In this document: positions 10,261 to 22,436 of the stretch, piece after piece
How the letters are laid out: each line of letters starts with the position of its first letter
Position numbering within the stretch: position 1 is the stretch's first letter
Assembly (NCBI GenBank): GCA_949317995.1
Contig: OX439050.1
Span: forward strand, 23,571,839 to 23,635,838
From: Acholoe squamosa
Lineage: Eukaryota; Annelida; Polychaeta; Phyllodocida; Polynoidae
Direction of reading: 5' to 3'
DNA: 64,000 nt
Position numbers and translations under genes: made by a program
The notes under the pieces: generated by a model
Database searches by the model: none
Seen by the model: the letters and a program-made list of their open reading frames with translations, nothing else
Told to the model about the DNA's origin: nothing

Positions 10261-11229
10261 TTACGACCTTTGATCTGGGAGCAAAGCCAATGCAAAGAGT
10301 GATCTTCACCAGCTTTACAAATTATGGTATTTCAGCTGGAATTGTGTGTAACGGCCTGTAAAGCTTTGTAAATACAGACTTTACTCCTAATGTAAAGGGG
10401 TTGTAAAGCCCAAAAGTCGTGCAGTGAGCAGTAGTAGCAGTAGATACAACAGCAGCAGAAGTAATAGGAGTAGGTGCAACAGGGGGTAGGTCACTGGTAT
10501 GGAGTTTTCCAATTCCACCCCTTTTTCCAAAAAATGGCCACCAAAAACAACCCATCACATCGGCTGTGTGCCACGTCTCGACTTCACAGTAAAAATGGGA
10601 ACAACATTACTGTGCGAGTACCGATGTGAAGTGTGTTCTCGAAGATATTTTCAAACTTATTTTTTACTATAACCACAGTCGTTGCATGCAGGACCCAGCT
10701 CCTTGTATGTCCACAGATAATATGCTTTCGACTTGACGCAGATACACTGGCTCTATCAGTTTTTTGGTTGGTGAGAAAATTTTTGACTTTTGACAATTCT
10801 CTAAATCTTTAAAATTAAACGTGAGTGACTAAATTTTAAAGTTGTGTAAGGTAGGTGAAATTATCAAAAAGAGACGATAAAATCCTTGTCCCAGCATTGC
10901 CACAGAACCATCGTCATTTTCGATCACCTTAGCAGTATCAGGGGTAGCGATACTATACCAACAAGACCGTCCTCACTGAGGAGGTTGCCTCAAAACATCA
11001 TTTTAGTCCCTTCAGGGCTGCATTCTGGCATCTAACTTTTTTAATCTAATTTTCAGTGTAGTTCTATTGTTCTATAGTTCTATTGTTCTATAGTTCTATA
11101 TGTGTGAGCAGGTGGGTAGAAAGGAACATTTATGTGGGTATTAAATCCTTCCTTTATTAGCTTATTATGATGGACATATGAAGTCACAGTTTTAATATAT
11201 ACACATATATAGTAACATGGACTGCTATA

Positions 11230-11640
11230 GAATTGGACTGCTCTATATTTTGACCTAATTTGACCTCATTTGATGCAATTGACCTTTTTGGCTAATCTGA
11301 CCAAATTTGATCCAGGTTCATCAGTATGACCTATTTAATTATTTATTTTGACCTCATATGATCCAGTTTTTGGCCAATGTAACCTAGTTTCATCTATTTT
11401 TTGCCAAATGACTAATTTTGACCTATTCTCAGTCATTTTGACATAATTTGGCCTCAGTTTATGTTATTGCCACATTTTTGGCTAATCTAACCTAATTGAA
11501 ACCAGTTTGACATAATTTTGCCCAATATGACCTATTTTGGCTTATCTGAGCTATCTTGACTCCTTTTGATCTCATTTCCCCCAACGTTCCCAATTTGACC
11601 AAATTATTCTCAGTCTCATCAGTTTTATCCAGAATTGATC
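11230..11640 (+). repeat. Degenerate TGACCTAATTTGACC minisatellite
   Basis: More than a dozen imperfect 'tgacctaattt / tgacctcattt / gaccaaatttga' phrases spaced 10-25 bp. Confidence 0.55.
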
Positions 11641-11649
11641 CAGATTACA

Positions 11650-11915
11650 AGTAGCTACTCTGTGTGGGAACCAACAGCTACTGGTTTTAAGAACTAGCAG
11701 CTATCTGATGTAGGAACCAGCAGCTACTGTATGTGGGGAACAGCAGGTACTAGGTTTAGGAACCAGCAGCTATTGGGTGTGGGAACCAGCAGCTACTTGG
11801 TATGGGATCCAGTACCGGTAGCTAGTTGGTATGGAACCATCAGTTACAGTGCATCAGATACTCTGTGTGAGAACTGATAGCTGTCTGGTGTCAGAACCAG
11901 CAGCTACCCAGTAGC
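11650..11915 (+). repeat. AACCAGCAGCTACT minisatellite
   Basis: About nine imperfect copies of a 28-30 bp unit with core 'ggaaccagcagctact'. Confidence 0.7.
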
Positions 11916-13450
11916 TATACAAACTATATAGACATTCATATAGCAAGACATAGAATGCACAATGCAATGCTAAAATATACCTGTCACAAATTGGTTTGCA
12001 TGAGTATATAAAATGAAATTGACTTACAACATTGCATTTTGGTTTTGGACTCTTTTTGTGTAAAAGTCTTGAACTCTGTGTTCAAACTTCATTTTAACCC
12101 TTGTGGGCCACAGCAGGTGTATTTATTCCAGCATATTGTACTGGTGTATGCTGGTTTCTCTAGTTTTTCATTTAAATGGATTGTGTATAATGCAGAGGGT
12201 GACTGGCATAACCCCTAGTGTTATATGGAACTACATCATTATACAAGAAGTGACATGCAGTAACAATGTAATTGATATGGAATGGTTAACCCATTGAGGG
12301 CTGATGTTGAGAATACTCAACATCCATATAGGGGCAGATGTTAAGTATAATTGACATGTATGTATTAATATGGAAGCCATGTTTGAAATTTGGGATTGAT
12401 TAAGTGAACTGCTAGAACTGAAATGGGTACTTTTGAATGTTTGTGTGTGTTTAGAATGATACAGGCATTAGAAAACATTGAAAATGAGATCCAAACTATG
12501 GACCCTATGTGACATTTTGCAAGGTCTCACCCTCTGGTGAAATTCCTATACAAAATGCAGTCCCCTAGCCAGCTAAAATACCTTCATAGCTCACCCTTAA
12601 TGGGTTAAAGGTTTCAGAGATAGAAGATGAATAATGTATTTAATAAATGCAGATAAGGATTTAGCACATGTATTTATATGACACAATGTATTCCTTGTAT
12701 TTAGAGGTGCAACCCTCTGTTTATGTTGTATGCCATATCACATTGATTTTACATTGTAAAACAGATTCTAATGTACCAGCATAATTGAGCTGTGACTTAT
12801 CAAAATAAAACTGCTTATGTCAAACTTATGTTTTTGTGTCATGATATAATACTCATAATAACATAGTAATCAGACATCGAAAACAATTCTAAGCAATCCC
12901 TATGAAGGGTTCCTAGGATGCCTGAGTCTGTTTCAAATGAGAGCCCAGCACTGTTAGAATCTCTTGGAAGGTAGAATCCAGCAATGCCTGGTGATATTTA
13001 TTGAGATACTCTGTCAGTCCTTGACACCCTTGGTAGGAAAGCATCCTGCAATGCTGGAGTCTGTGTAGGCAGGGTCCAGCTTTGCCTGACCCTCATCATA
13101 GAGATACACAGGCAATGCCCTACACTCTTCTATTATGTTACTCCAGCTGAGTCTGAGCCTGTCTCTAAAGAAGCTGTAGTATGGCAGTAGTGAGGGTACA
13201 GCTAAGCCATATACACTCTTGAGAATGAACCCAGGCAATGCTGGAGTATGCCCCCACCCCAGTCTCACCCTGAGTATCAAAACATACTCATTTTGGCGAC
13301 ATTTGCCTGAGCCTAACCCCAGGCTCAGTCTGAGTATCAATATTTTCTCTGTGAAGATATCAATTGAACTAAATCAAATCCTCATAGAGTATTTTCATCA
13401 GGCACTTATTATTTGGAAAACTTTATCTTACTCTGTACTGTAATTAACAG

Positions 13451-15260
13451 AGGCTGAAACAGCAACACAACCACCTTATCCCATGAAAGAGCAGCATGCA
13501 CTAGTGACACATCAGTCTGCCCCAATGACAAACCAGCCTGCATCAGTGACACAGCCATCTGTCCCAATGACACACCAGCCTGCATCAGTGACACAGCAGT
13601 CTGCCCCAATGACACACCAGCCTGCATCAGTGACACAGCTGTCTGCCCCAATGACACACCAGCCTGCATCAGTGACACAGCAGTCTGCCCCAATGACACA
13701 CCAGCCTGCATCAGTGACACAGCTGTCTGCCCCAATGACACACCAGCCTGCATCAGTGACACAGCAGTCTGCCACAATGACACACCAGCCTGCATCAGTG
13801 ACACAGCCATCTGCCCCAATGACACACCAGCCTGCATCAGTGACACAGCAGTCTGCCCCAATGACACACCAGCCTGCATCAGTGACACAGCTGTCTGCCC
13901 CAATGACACACCAGCCTGCATCAGTGACACAGCAGTCTGCCCCAATGACACACCAGCCTGCATCAGTGACACAGCCATCTGCCCCAATGACACACCAGCC
14001 TGCATCAGTGACACAGCCGTCTGCCCCAATGACACACCAGCCTGCATCAGTGACACAGCAGTCTGCCCCAATGACACACCAGTCTGCATCAGTGACACAG
14101 CAGTCTGCCACAATGACACACCAGCCTGCATCAGTGGCACAGCCATCTGCCCCAATGACACACCAGCCTGCATCAGTGGCACAGCCATCTGCCACAATGA
14201 CACACCAGCCTGCATCAGTGGCACAGCCATCTGCCCCAATGACACACCAGCCGGCATCAGTGGCACAGCCATCTGCCACAATGACACACCAGCCTGCATC
14301 AGTGGCACAGCCATCTGCCACAATGACACACCAGCCTGCATCAGTGGCACAGCCATCTGCCACAATGACACACCAGCCTACATCAGTGGTACAACTTCCT
14401 GAAACATTTACACCTGCTACAATGGCACAACAACCTCTAATAACGGCCCCACTTGTGCCAGTACAGGCAAGAGGTGGGTAGGCTTTTTTAATTATTTCTC
14501 TGTTATCATATCTATTCCTATTTTGCAGTACATGTATGTTACACCAATATGAAAATGATCCTCCTTCCTTGGTAGCACATAAGAAAGAGAGATAATTATT
14601 GTTATTGACAAGCTTTTTTTTTTATCAAATTCCAGGAAAGGAAGTACCTATTTGGGACAGAAATCATCCCGATGGGCAGGAACCACTTCTTTTCAATAAG
14701 GAACTTGGAGCTAAGTTGACTAAAGCACTACCCAATCTGAAAAAGGTAGTGCGGCCTGGTGATATGTGGGCCAATCTACAAATGTATGGTGTTATGGATG
14801 CTTCAGCTGTGGATGAATGTAAGGTTTGTACTCTGTTTTACTGTAATCAAAGTTGTATCAACAATTTGTTCACTCTTGTGTGATGACTCATGCAATTTGC
14901 TATTGCTGAAAGGTAGATTGGGAAAAACTGGAACACATGGAAATGGGGTAATGTCTAGTATCCTAATCATTATCAGTTTAATTTTAGCATCATAATCATT
15001 ATCAGTTTAATTTCCATAGAGGAGTTATTTAGATTGACTGTGTACCTTGTGGTTAATTGATTTTTCAGGTTGCTGGCAATGGTGCACCAGGTCCCCAGGT
15101 TGAGGCCATTATCAATTTTTTGAAGAAGGACAAAGTTTGGAAGGTCCACGCCTTTCTAAGGTCATTGGCTCAAATAGACCAAGATCACCTCATAGATATG
15201 GTGCTTGGACAGGGTGCCAAGGAGGCATATAACAAAAACCTAATGGAAATGCCACAGTAA
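13451..15260 (+). CDS. CARD-containing protein, three 3' exons
   Basis: Three exons with matching phases: 13451-14473 (donor GTGGGT, phase 1), 14636-14823 (acceptor ttccag, donor GTTTGT, phase 0) and 15069-15260 (acceptor tttttcag, stop TAA). The first encodes a Thr/Gln/Pro/Ser-rich low-complexity stalk: 21 copies of a 14-residue unit (type SAPMTHQPASVTQQ). The other two encode about 125 residues. PLLFNKELGAKLTKALPNL, LQMYGVMDASAVDECK, VEAIINFLKKDKVWKVHAFL and DQDHLIDMVLG read as the six-helix pattern of a CARD, with the intron between helices 3 and 4. CARDs form homotypic signalling assemblies in innate immunity and apoptosis. Upstream exons, and any effector domain, were not found. Assignment rests on pattern only; another death-fold subtype is possible. 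Confidence 0.65.
13505..14394 (+). repeat. Coding 42-bp minisatellite, 21 units
   Basis: Unit 'caccagcctgcatcagtgac' plus 22 more bases. Because 42 is a multiple of 3, the frame is kept whatever the copy number. The first 14 units encode VTQ followed by Q, L or P, with a Q/L alternation suggesting an 84-bp higher-order unit. Units 15-20 form a separately homogenised block encoding VAQPSA(P/T)M. Near-identity of units implies recent unequal exchange and likely length polymorphism. Confidence 0.95.
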
Positions 15261-18200
15261 AGGCTGCACTTTGTGTTTAATAATGTATGAAGATAATATA
15301 TCATACTCCTATAGGGACATTTTTGTTCCAGTGAACTCTTTGATTTCTTGGAGACACGATAAAAACCTAGTAAAAACATGAGCGATTTATGTCTATATTC
15401 ACATAGGCCTGTTCATAAATTACGTCATGGTTTCTATTACCATTTCTGAGCCCCCCTCCCCCACCTTCTTTATGCTTTTACTATAGAAATGTGTATGGCG
15501 CTTTGACCCAGCCCCTCTCTTCCCCGCTGCCGCATGTAGTCATTTATGGACGGAAGCTTTTACGAAACCAGCGTGTTAGAGGACATATAGTAAGTTTAAT
15601 AAGTGCTAGATACAACCTTATACATAAAATGACATTTCGTACATTAATCCATTGAGAAATTTTGTCAATGTTTATCATTCACAGTGGACAGGTTTGCTCT
15701 TCAACTATCATATATGTTGTTTGAGACTAATTCACAACTGGTGAGTTGTTATAATAGTGAACTGTGTGTAAGCTACATAGATGGGGAAAGAGGCCAGGTC
15801 ATGTATCACAACCAGAGCTTCGTTAGACAAATTTCAAGCTTTCAAACTAGTGCACCTTTCTGTAATCATATTAGCAGAACAAAGATTCAACCTCAGATAC
15901 ACAATAATACCTCACTTGGCAAAAAGACAGCGTTCTTTAACGTTTACAACCGTTTGTAAACCATTTTTCGGTTACGTCTCAACTCAAAATTTAAAAAAAA
16001 AACAACTTTTGTAGAACATTACAAAAATGCGTGTAGTACAAGTGTTGACGTTCTTTCGAAATTTAAAACAAATGTTTGGAGAATTTAGGAACACTACAAA
16101 CGTTTATGGACGTTAAAAAAACGTGTTTTCTGCCAAGTGGGACACGTTTGCATCTTCGTAACTATCCCAAATAAGGTGAATGGAATATTGCCCCTTATAA
16201 TTGAAAGGACCAACATTTAAATGAAATACCTTACCAAATTGATTTGTATTGTAAGTTATGGTTACTGTTTTAAGACATTCAATTACCAGCTGATTACCAA
16301 TTGATTAATGAATGAGCGGGCAGCTACCATCATGTTGAGGATGACCAAAAATGGCAATTCAATGTCAGCGGAAAGTCTCTCCAAGTCAGAATATCATACC
16401 ATGAAAAGCACTTACCTACCTGCCCTTTTACCTAGCAGGGTATACCGAAGTAGCAGATTTTCCAATAGGCATGGCCATGGATGAAGCTGGATACCAGCGG
16501 TTATCACTTATAACAGTTATCAGATGGATACCATCTGCCCAACGAGAGGTCCGTAGGAAATAGTTGGGATCATTTCATTGGCTGATAGTAAATCCCACTA
16601 GATTGCTTTTTCATATTCATCAGTACTGCCATATGTGAGACTGTGTACATTATTACCCACTGGGCGTAAAGAACCCTGTTCCGGGAAGCGTCACTGTAAA
16701 AAACAAAACAATATAATACAACTATTTACAGTTCTGCTGAGATATGTATGGAAGTCAGAGATACAACTACTAATAGGGCTATAGTATTATGGCTAACTGT
16801 GGATAAAAAAAAGAGAACATTAATATGGCGCCTACTTACTTAACGTCACAGGCTAGTTAGCTGCCGACAAACATTGCCTGCAAGTGATCCGGCCCCCCTA
16901 CATTGTAGAGCGTGACTTACACTTGCCGATTGTATCTATTTATGGGCCTCTGCAGGCAAACAAACCAATGTACTGAATTGACCTCTGGGTGTATTCATGG
17001 TAAGGTGACCATGGTTCGCTTGCTTAAAGTTAATACACAGATGTCATAGATCTATAGATTGGCTATGTGTTCAACAATAGATGGCGCCTTATATGTGGGG
17101 TATTATGATACAAATTCTATAATGTAGAACAGGACACAATTATTGCTAGCAAATGCAATAGATATGAGTGAGATATGGTCATCTTACCCAACACACACGT
17201 ATGGTCAAAGACTTGCCAGCGCCTGAACAGGTTCTAGCTCAATCATACCTGTATTTTCTAAGGATGATATGTGGTAGATATACAAGGAGTTGGTCACTGT
17301 ATTCAAAATCTTAACAACATGCTGTCCTACAGCCTGTTAACATACTGACACAGGTGCTCCCGGTGCCTTCTTAGTGATCAGTGTATGTGAGAGGGCACAC
17401 CCACTTTGAGCCATGTATAATACCATTTAATTCCAAATTTTCATTAAGCGTGACTCTCTGGTTAGTGAGAGGGGTTGGCTATTATGGGGCACACACGGCC
17501 ATGTACCTACAGAAATACATACTGTATGTATAATTTTGGGCTTCAACACGGACTTGACACCAGACTGAGAATAACAGAGAATAATCAATGTTCATAAGGG
17601 ATCCCCCATCAGTCATCCAATCAACTACATGTATGAACAGGAAGAAAGCGTCTATCCAACAAGGTAAGGAGCCACACGTTCCCATATCTGATATTTTAGC
17701 CCTTGGGCTTAAAGCCTCTCGGCTCATCAAATTGGCTGCCACTGGAAGGTCAGGCTTTATCTAGTCTATTCTCGTATGACATGAGCTACGGTTGCTAATT
17801 GTTTCCAATTATAGCCCTCTGTGGGCAAACAAATCAACGCAATCGTGCATCGTGCGTTGGCCTGCACTGTAGGTGTGTGTAGGATAAGATGACTCTTGTC
17901 TCTATCATTTTTATTTAGCTCCACACAATAGTAATGTCATTTGGTCCTATACTTCAGGGGATCCCTTACAAGTAGAATGGGTAGGGGTACTTTGTTTTAC
18001 AGTTTGAATTCAAATGTGCATCAAATATTTCGAGGGATTTCTACTCATCACCAAAAGTATATACTAAAACTTGAGGTTTGTGGGAGGGAGCATAAAAAAC
18101 TTTTGACCCTCCCAAGGGATGTGTAAAATATTCAGCCTCTCTTTAGCAAAAAAAAGCTTCGGAGCCCTGGAGAGGACATACAAACATATTTTATGTTTTT

Positions 18201-18690
18201 GTGCCTGCAAGAACGTTCTTGCGTTTGTCTAAATAGAGTGAGGCTATTGCAATCTAGCTTCTTTTTTTTTATTTTGAAAATCCATTGATTAGAACAAAAT
18301 TTATTTTGGAAGTATTATGGGAAAAATCATTCTAGAAGTTCGAAAAATTTCGGGTGCAAGAATAATCTTTGCGAGAACAAGAATGATTTTTGTGGCTGCG
18401 AAACCGTCCTTGAGGGTGCAAGAACATAAAATATTTTTTGTGCAATGTCCACTTCAGGGCTCTGTAAAAAGCCCACGGATAAGGGGTGTAAAATTTAAAA
18501 TCTTCTTTTTGACTGCCATTGACTTTAAGGATATGTGGCCCTTACATGGATTCAAGAATCTCAAAGTGTCTGATATAAATGTAGGCCATTGAGCATATAT
18601 ATCGAACAAGTAGCAGGCCCTTGGCCTATTGATCGCGAGTATCATCCTCGCACCTGAGGAACATTATCCTGATATATACAGGGAGACCGT
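15261..18690. other. Non-coding DNA, mostly unexplained
   Basis: No supported exon. 15930-16140 has recurrent 'acgttt' phrases and poly-A. 16741-16890 belongs to a dispersed repeat shared with 30340-30490. 18160-18450 has A-rich 'gcaagaa' phrases. Confidence 0.5.
16741..16890 (+). repeat. Dispersed repeat, copy 1
   Basis: Shares ordered phrases with 30340-30490: 'ggaagtcagagatacaact' versus 'ggaagtcagagacacagatt', 'cttacttaacgtcacaggct' versus 'cttacttgatacgtctcagt', and 'gctgccgacaaacattgcc' versus 'gctgctggcaaacatttccc'. The window start (about 25-60) may hold a third, partial copy ('gctgcaggcaaatattgccc'). Family not identified. Confidence 0.5.
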
Positions 18691-18699
18691 CACAGCTCC

Positions 18700-18706
18700 T
18701 ATAAAT
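18700..18706 (+). promoter_or_regulatory. Candidate TATA box
   Basis: CTATAAATGAC about 70 bp upstream of a possible start codon at 18775. Confidence 0.25.
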
Positions 18707-18774
18707 GACATCGGCGCTTACTGGATCTAAAACCAGGTTTATATTACTCACATCAACATTTCATTAAGGCTACA

Positions 18775-18804
18775 ATGGCCGCAGACGGACAAGGCTGCTT
18801 GAAG
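18775..18804 (+). CDS. Candidate first coding exon (MAADGQGCLK)
   Basis: ATG in a fair context (acaATGG) opens ten codons reaching donor AAG|GTAACC, with a TATA-like string 70 bp upstream. The Ala-rich start looks natural for an initiating exon. No partner exon is established. A chance occurrence is quite possible. Confidence 0.25.
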
Positions 18805-19024
18805 GTAACCCAATAGTGTCAATAAGTTTTTTTGTTTGTTTTTTTTTCATTTATCACCAAATGATGTCTATGTATAGACAGGAAGTGCAGCCATACTCAA
18901 TTAGTGGGAAAGAAAAAGTCAAATGTGCTAGGGGGGGACAACCCATAGTTTAGAGCCCCAAGACAGTCATATATTAAGAGAGTAATGAATGGGCTATCGG
19001 GCACCAAATTCAGTGTATCATAAT

Positions 19025-19752
19025 GAGTGATCCCTCCTCAGAGATAGGTAACGAAATCGCTGTGAAAGTCTGCATTCAGATGAACTACTGCTGAAGAGTA
19101 CTCGGCATGAGCAACTGTGACCTGTGGTTAGGCTGGTATACACCCGGACTGGGACTCTTCCCGCCTACCTCTGGCAGTAGGGCGCAATGCGCTAATCACT
19201 AGACCACTGGGACTGACACCTTGGTGCCCAGCTTGGGTTGGTTTGAACGCGACCCGCGTCTTGCGGATATGGCAGCAGACAGCCCGCAATCGTTGCCGTT
19301 ATGCGAGCAGCAGAGACAAAGCTGGGGGGGGACAACCCAGACTGCCGGGGATTTTCACACTTTGAATGTATAGAAGTTATATGTGAGTACCCTCCCCAGG
19401 CTTTGTATCATATCAAGACCTGGTTCTAGCCAACCACTTCTCGTGAGTCCCTGTGGCACAATGCATAGGGAGTTGGACTAGGGACCAGGAGACTGCAGGT
19501 TCGAGCCCTACCCTGGCCATGAAGTTTTCGTGGGTTTTAACATTTAACATAATGTTAGGACATGGGACCTGCAATATCGACAGGTATCAGACTGGGAATA
19601 TCCAGAAAAAGCACCCAAAATCACAGAGGTCGTGTAATAACATGTCACAGGTCACAGTTGCTCATGCTGAGTAGGCTACTCTTCAGCAATAGTTCTTCTG
19701 AATGCAGACTTTCACAGCGATTTCGTTACCTATCTCTGAGGAGGGATCACTC
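19025..19752. mobile_element. Foldback element, arms of about 105 bp, with two tRNA-like segments
   Basis: 19025-19126 and 19646-19752 are inverted copies with very few mismatches apart from one small indel region near 'gagtactcggc / gagtagcctactcag'. Between them lie two tRNA-like segments on opposite strands: 19447-19519 (+) with 'tggcacaatgcataggg' and 'ggttcgagccc', and 19146-19217 (-) with 'agtggtctagtgattagcg'. No ORF. Looks like a non-autonomous foldback carrying tRNA-derived SINE heads. A target duplication is not clear. Confidence 0.65.
19447..19519 (+). tRNA. tRNA-like segment (pol III A and B boxes)
   Basis: 'gtccctgtggcacaatgcat' and 'ggttcgagccctaccctggc' resemble the 5' half (A box) and T-arm (B box GGTTCGAGCCC) of a tRNA-Arg-type gene. 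The cloverleaf is imperfect; probably a SINE head. Confidence 0.45.
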
Positions 19753-21540
19753 TCAACTCTGACGCTCTCAATATACTTCAACAGAGATATGCCTTATGGC
19801 AGGGCATTGTCAGCTATGGTCTATTGACCTGTACTTTCCCTTTTGGGCTAGTAAGTAGGCCCAATTTGCTGTCCGTCTTTTATTAGAGTCGGTAGGGTGG
19901 GTCAAGTCAAGCATAGAGATGAGCATAGTAAGTTAGGTCTTTATCCATTTGGTGTGATGCTACCTATTCTGTGTATCCACCTTCTCAATTGATGTTATAG
20001 TATTCCAGCAGGAATTCTTGGAGGTGGCGGGGGTAAATAATTGAAGATGGTGATGGTAAGACCATTCCATCTCGAAATTTTGATAGGAGGTGGGTGTGGC
20101 AGGACACTGATGTGTCTACTTTGTTTCCTATGTCTGTATTATATGTGTATTCCTTAGAGAATAAGCGACCTCTCTATTGTCCTATAATGCATCTGATATC
20201 CCACAGTTATGATGTACTAGTCATTACCCTGTTCAGGTGTACACTACACTCCCATAATGCACTTACGCTAGGTGAATTCTATCGTCCAGTGCATGGAATG
20301 CTGTTGTATAAAAAAGTAAAAGATGAAAAGAAGTGAAGTTGAATGGGCTGGTGTGAGGTCCTTGAAGAAAATGTCAAATCTAAATGGTCAATTGCACTGA
20401 GATGGGGACAACCCCATTTTCCAACATGGGAAGGGGGTAAATGTGACTAAAGCTTGAACGTTTTGGATATTTTTCATTTCCATTAGGTGGGTAAGGTCAG
20501 GATCTTGCTTGGAAACTATGGTTTTGCCCATCTATCATTAATATTTAAAGCAGCAGACTACAAAATATAAGCTTTTTATGGGGTATTTCAAACGTTTTTT
20601 CATAGTGCTCCCACTGGTATGGGGCAAAGTAAAGAGAAAATGCATTGGGAATGTATAATTTTTTTATATTTCCACTAGCCCCCAATATTTAGCATTATAT
20701 ATAATCAATTCAAGAACTATTCCCCTTATCTGCCTGGAGTTATTGCTAAAAACCTTGTGGTGTAGGTAAAATGGAACCATATGTGCCTCATTCCTCAATA
20801 CATGATAGTGGGGAGAAATAAATCATATTTATCAAATGCAAAAAATATAATTAGAAAGCCTTAGATGTCAACTATCAGTCATTAGGTAAAGAATTTTAGA
20901 TTAATTAACATTATACTTCAGTATTGCCATATTTGAAATTGCAATGTGATTTGGTGTAGTTTTAGAGGAACCATACGTGCCACATAAAGTGATTCCTCCA
21001 GTGCATAGTTATAGAATTTCCTAGAGATGCATTGTCATAAAAATTAACCACTTATGCACCTATCTACATGTAAATATTACAGTCCCATTATACAACTCAA
21101 TGGAAATCTATGGCAGTTTTTCCATGTCAGGAACCGTAAGTGCCACATGGAACCATACATGCCATAATATGTATTATGCCTGAAATATCATGAATTAAGA
21201 AGTTTTGTTGTTATGACAGATTACTATTATAAAAAGGACAATGCCCAGCATCATGCAAAAATGATATCATATGAATGTGTTCACTTGATGGTGGAAAATT
21301 TAACTCCCCACAAATGGGCCTATTTGGACCTGAATCCCATAGGAACTAATGCTAAATAATGGAATTGACTCTAAAATTGGCAATTTTTTAGTTTTCCCAA
21401 TTTTCAGGGTAGGTGCCTCAGTGCACCAGTATTTTAGACACACAATTTCAAAACAATCCAAGCAGTTTAATTTTTACCGCTAAGTGAGCCCTGTGTGAGC
21501 CCAACTCAGTACAATTGACCAAATAATCCTTTATCTACAG
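19753..21540. other. AT-rich non-coding DNA
   Basis: Only short chance frames. Phrases like 'ggaaccatacgtgccacat' recur at 20770, 20970 and 21130-21160, hinting at a diffuse degenerate repeat. Confidence 0.5.
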
Positions 21541-21555
21541 GATAAGAGAATACAG

Positions 21556-21660
21556 CTACATTGACATATCTGAGAATATTTTACGGAGCATTTGCTATAG
21601 TTTGCATTTTGGTAGGCTCAAATTCTGAAACTCCATGTGTACCAAGACTTTGTCCAGCAG
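21556..21660 (+). CDS. Candidate exon: hydrophobic segment then cysteine motif
   Basis: Between an acceptor-like 'aatacag' and a good donor CAG|GTATGT, one frame encodes TLTYLRIFYGAFAIVCILVG followed by SNSETPCVPRLCPA. This looks like a signal peptide or signal anchor leading into a secreted Cys-rich domain. There is no in-frame ATG in the exon, and a stop lies in frame further upstream (21543-21545), so the inner acceptor must be used and the start codon must lie elsewhere. A Cys-containing frame at 23270-23400 (RICSCEEGYTMSTSTIVC, EGF-like in spacing) might be a later exon. Weak. Confidence 0.25.
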
Positions 21661-22214
21661 GTATGTACAGCATAATCACAATACATTATCCTCTTATCCC
21701 AGGGCCTCAATCTGTATTTACCTTCAATTCATAGTGAATATATCAATTGCTTTAACCAAGGACCTTCATATCCTACTCCCAAATTAGAAATCCTCCCCCA
21801 TATCTCATACACTGTGGCACCATTGTAAGTGCTCATGTATCTATAATTAAACCTCATTTAAAATATTATCAGTTTTGAAATGACATCAATAATCACATAA
21901 GACAGATGCATAATACTACTGAAATAGATCCTCATTTAGGGTTTGGCCTTACCATATTTTCATCCATCACATATCATATATGTTTAATTTCCATCTTTTA
22001 CACGCATTTGCATAATATCACACAAGAAAATGTGGTGACTCAAATATATCCAAAGAATACATTCAGTGTTGGAGATACGAGGGTTGGAGAACCATGCAGC
22101 TTGAAGTTGGTGCACTATGATTCAATCATACATCAAACGCAATCACATAGTGGGCCCACATACCTTGAGACGTCCCCCCGACATGATACTCGCCATTAAC
22201 ATTATCAGCTGTTT

Positions 22215-22420
22215 TTTTTTCAATACTGCAGTAAAACCCCACATATAAGCCGTGGCTTATAGACCATTTCAGGCCCTTGATGCAGCTTATAGGATTCCTC
22301 TGAACTCTGGGTGCGGCTTGTACAAGGTATTACTTATATATACTATAGCAAGAATTGACAACCATTTCAGGCCTCTAGTGCAACTTTAAGCATTCTCCCA
22401 AAGTCAGGGTGTGGCGTACA
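22215..22420 (+). repeat. 'ataagccg' dispersed-repeat fragment
   Basis: 'aaaaccccacatataagccg', 'atttcaggcccttgatgcag' and 'atttcaggcctctagtgcaa' form an imperfect duplication. A similar 'cctataagccga' occurs near 1592. Confidence 0.35.
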
Positions 22421-22436
22421 TGTGGATGTGCGCCCG

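Larger units (their letters stand above)
10261..13450. other. Non-coding DNA with degenerate minisatellites
   Basis: No supported gene. 10360-10420 has 'gtaaag' phrases; 10425-10480 a CAG/AGT-rich run; 11230-11640 a degenerate T-rich array based on 'tgacctaatttgacc'; 11650-11910 an array of about 28-30 bp based on 'ggaaccagcagctact'; 12930-13320 imperfect copies of a 'ccagcaatgcctg' phrase. AATAAA at 12804-12809 followed by a GT-rich stretch may end an unrecognised plus-strand transcript. Confidence 0.5.

Noticed and set aside
13409-14371. Long open frames on the minus strand (up to 320 codons) and in other frames over the 42-bp repeat
   Set aside because: A 42-bp unit without stops stays open in several frames automatically. 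Splice phases and the downstream CARD support only the plus-strand frame.
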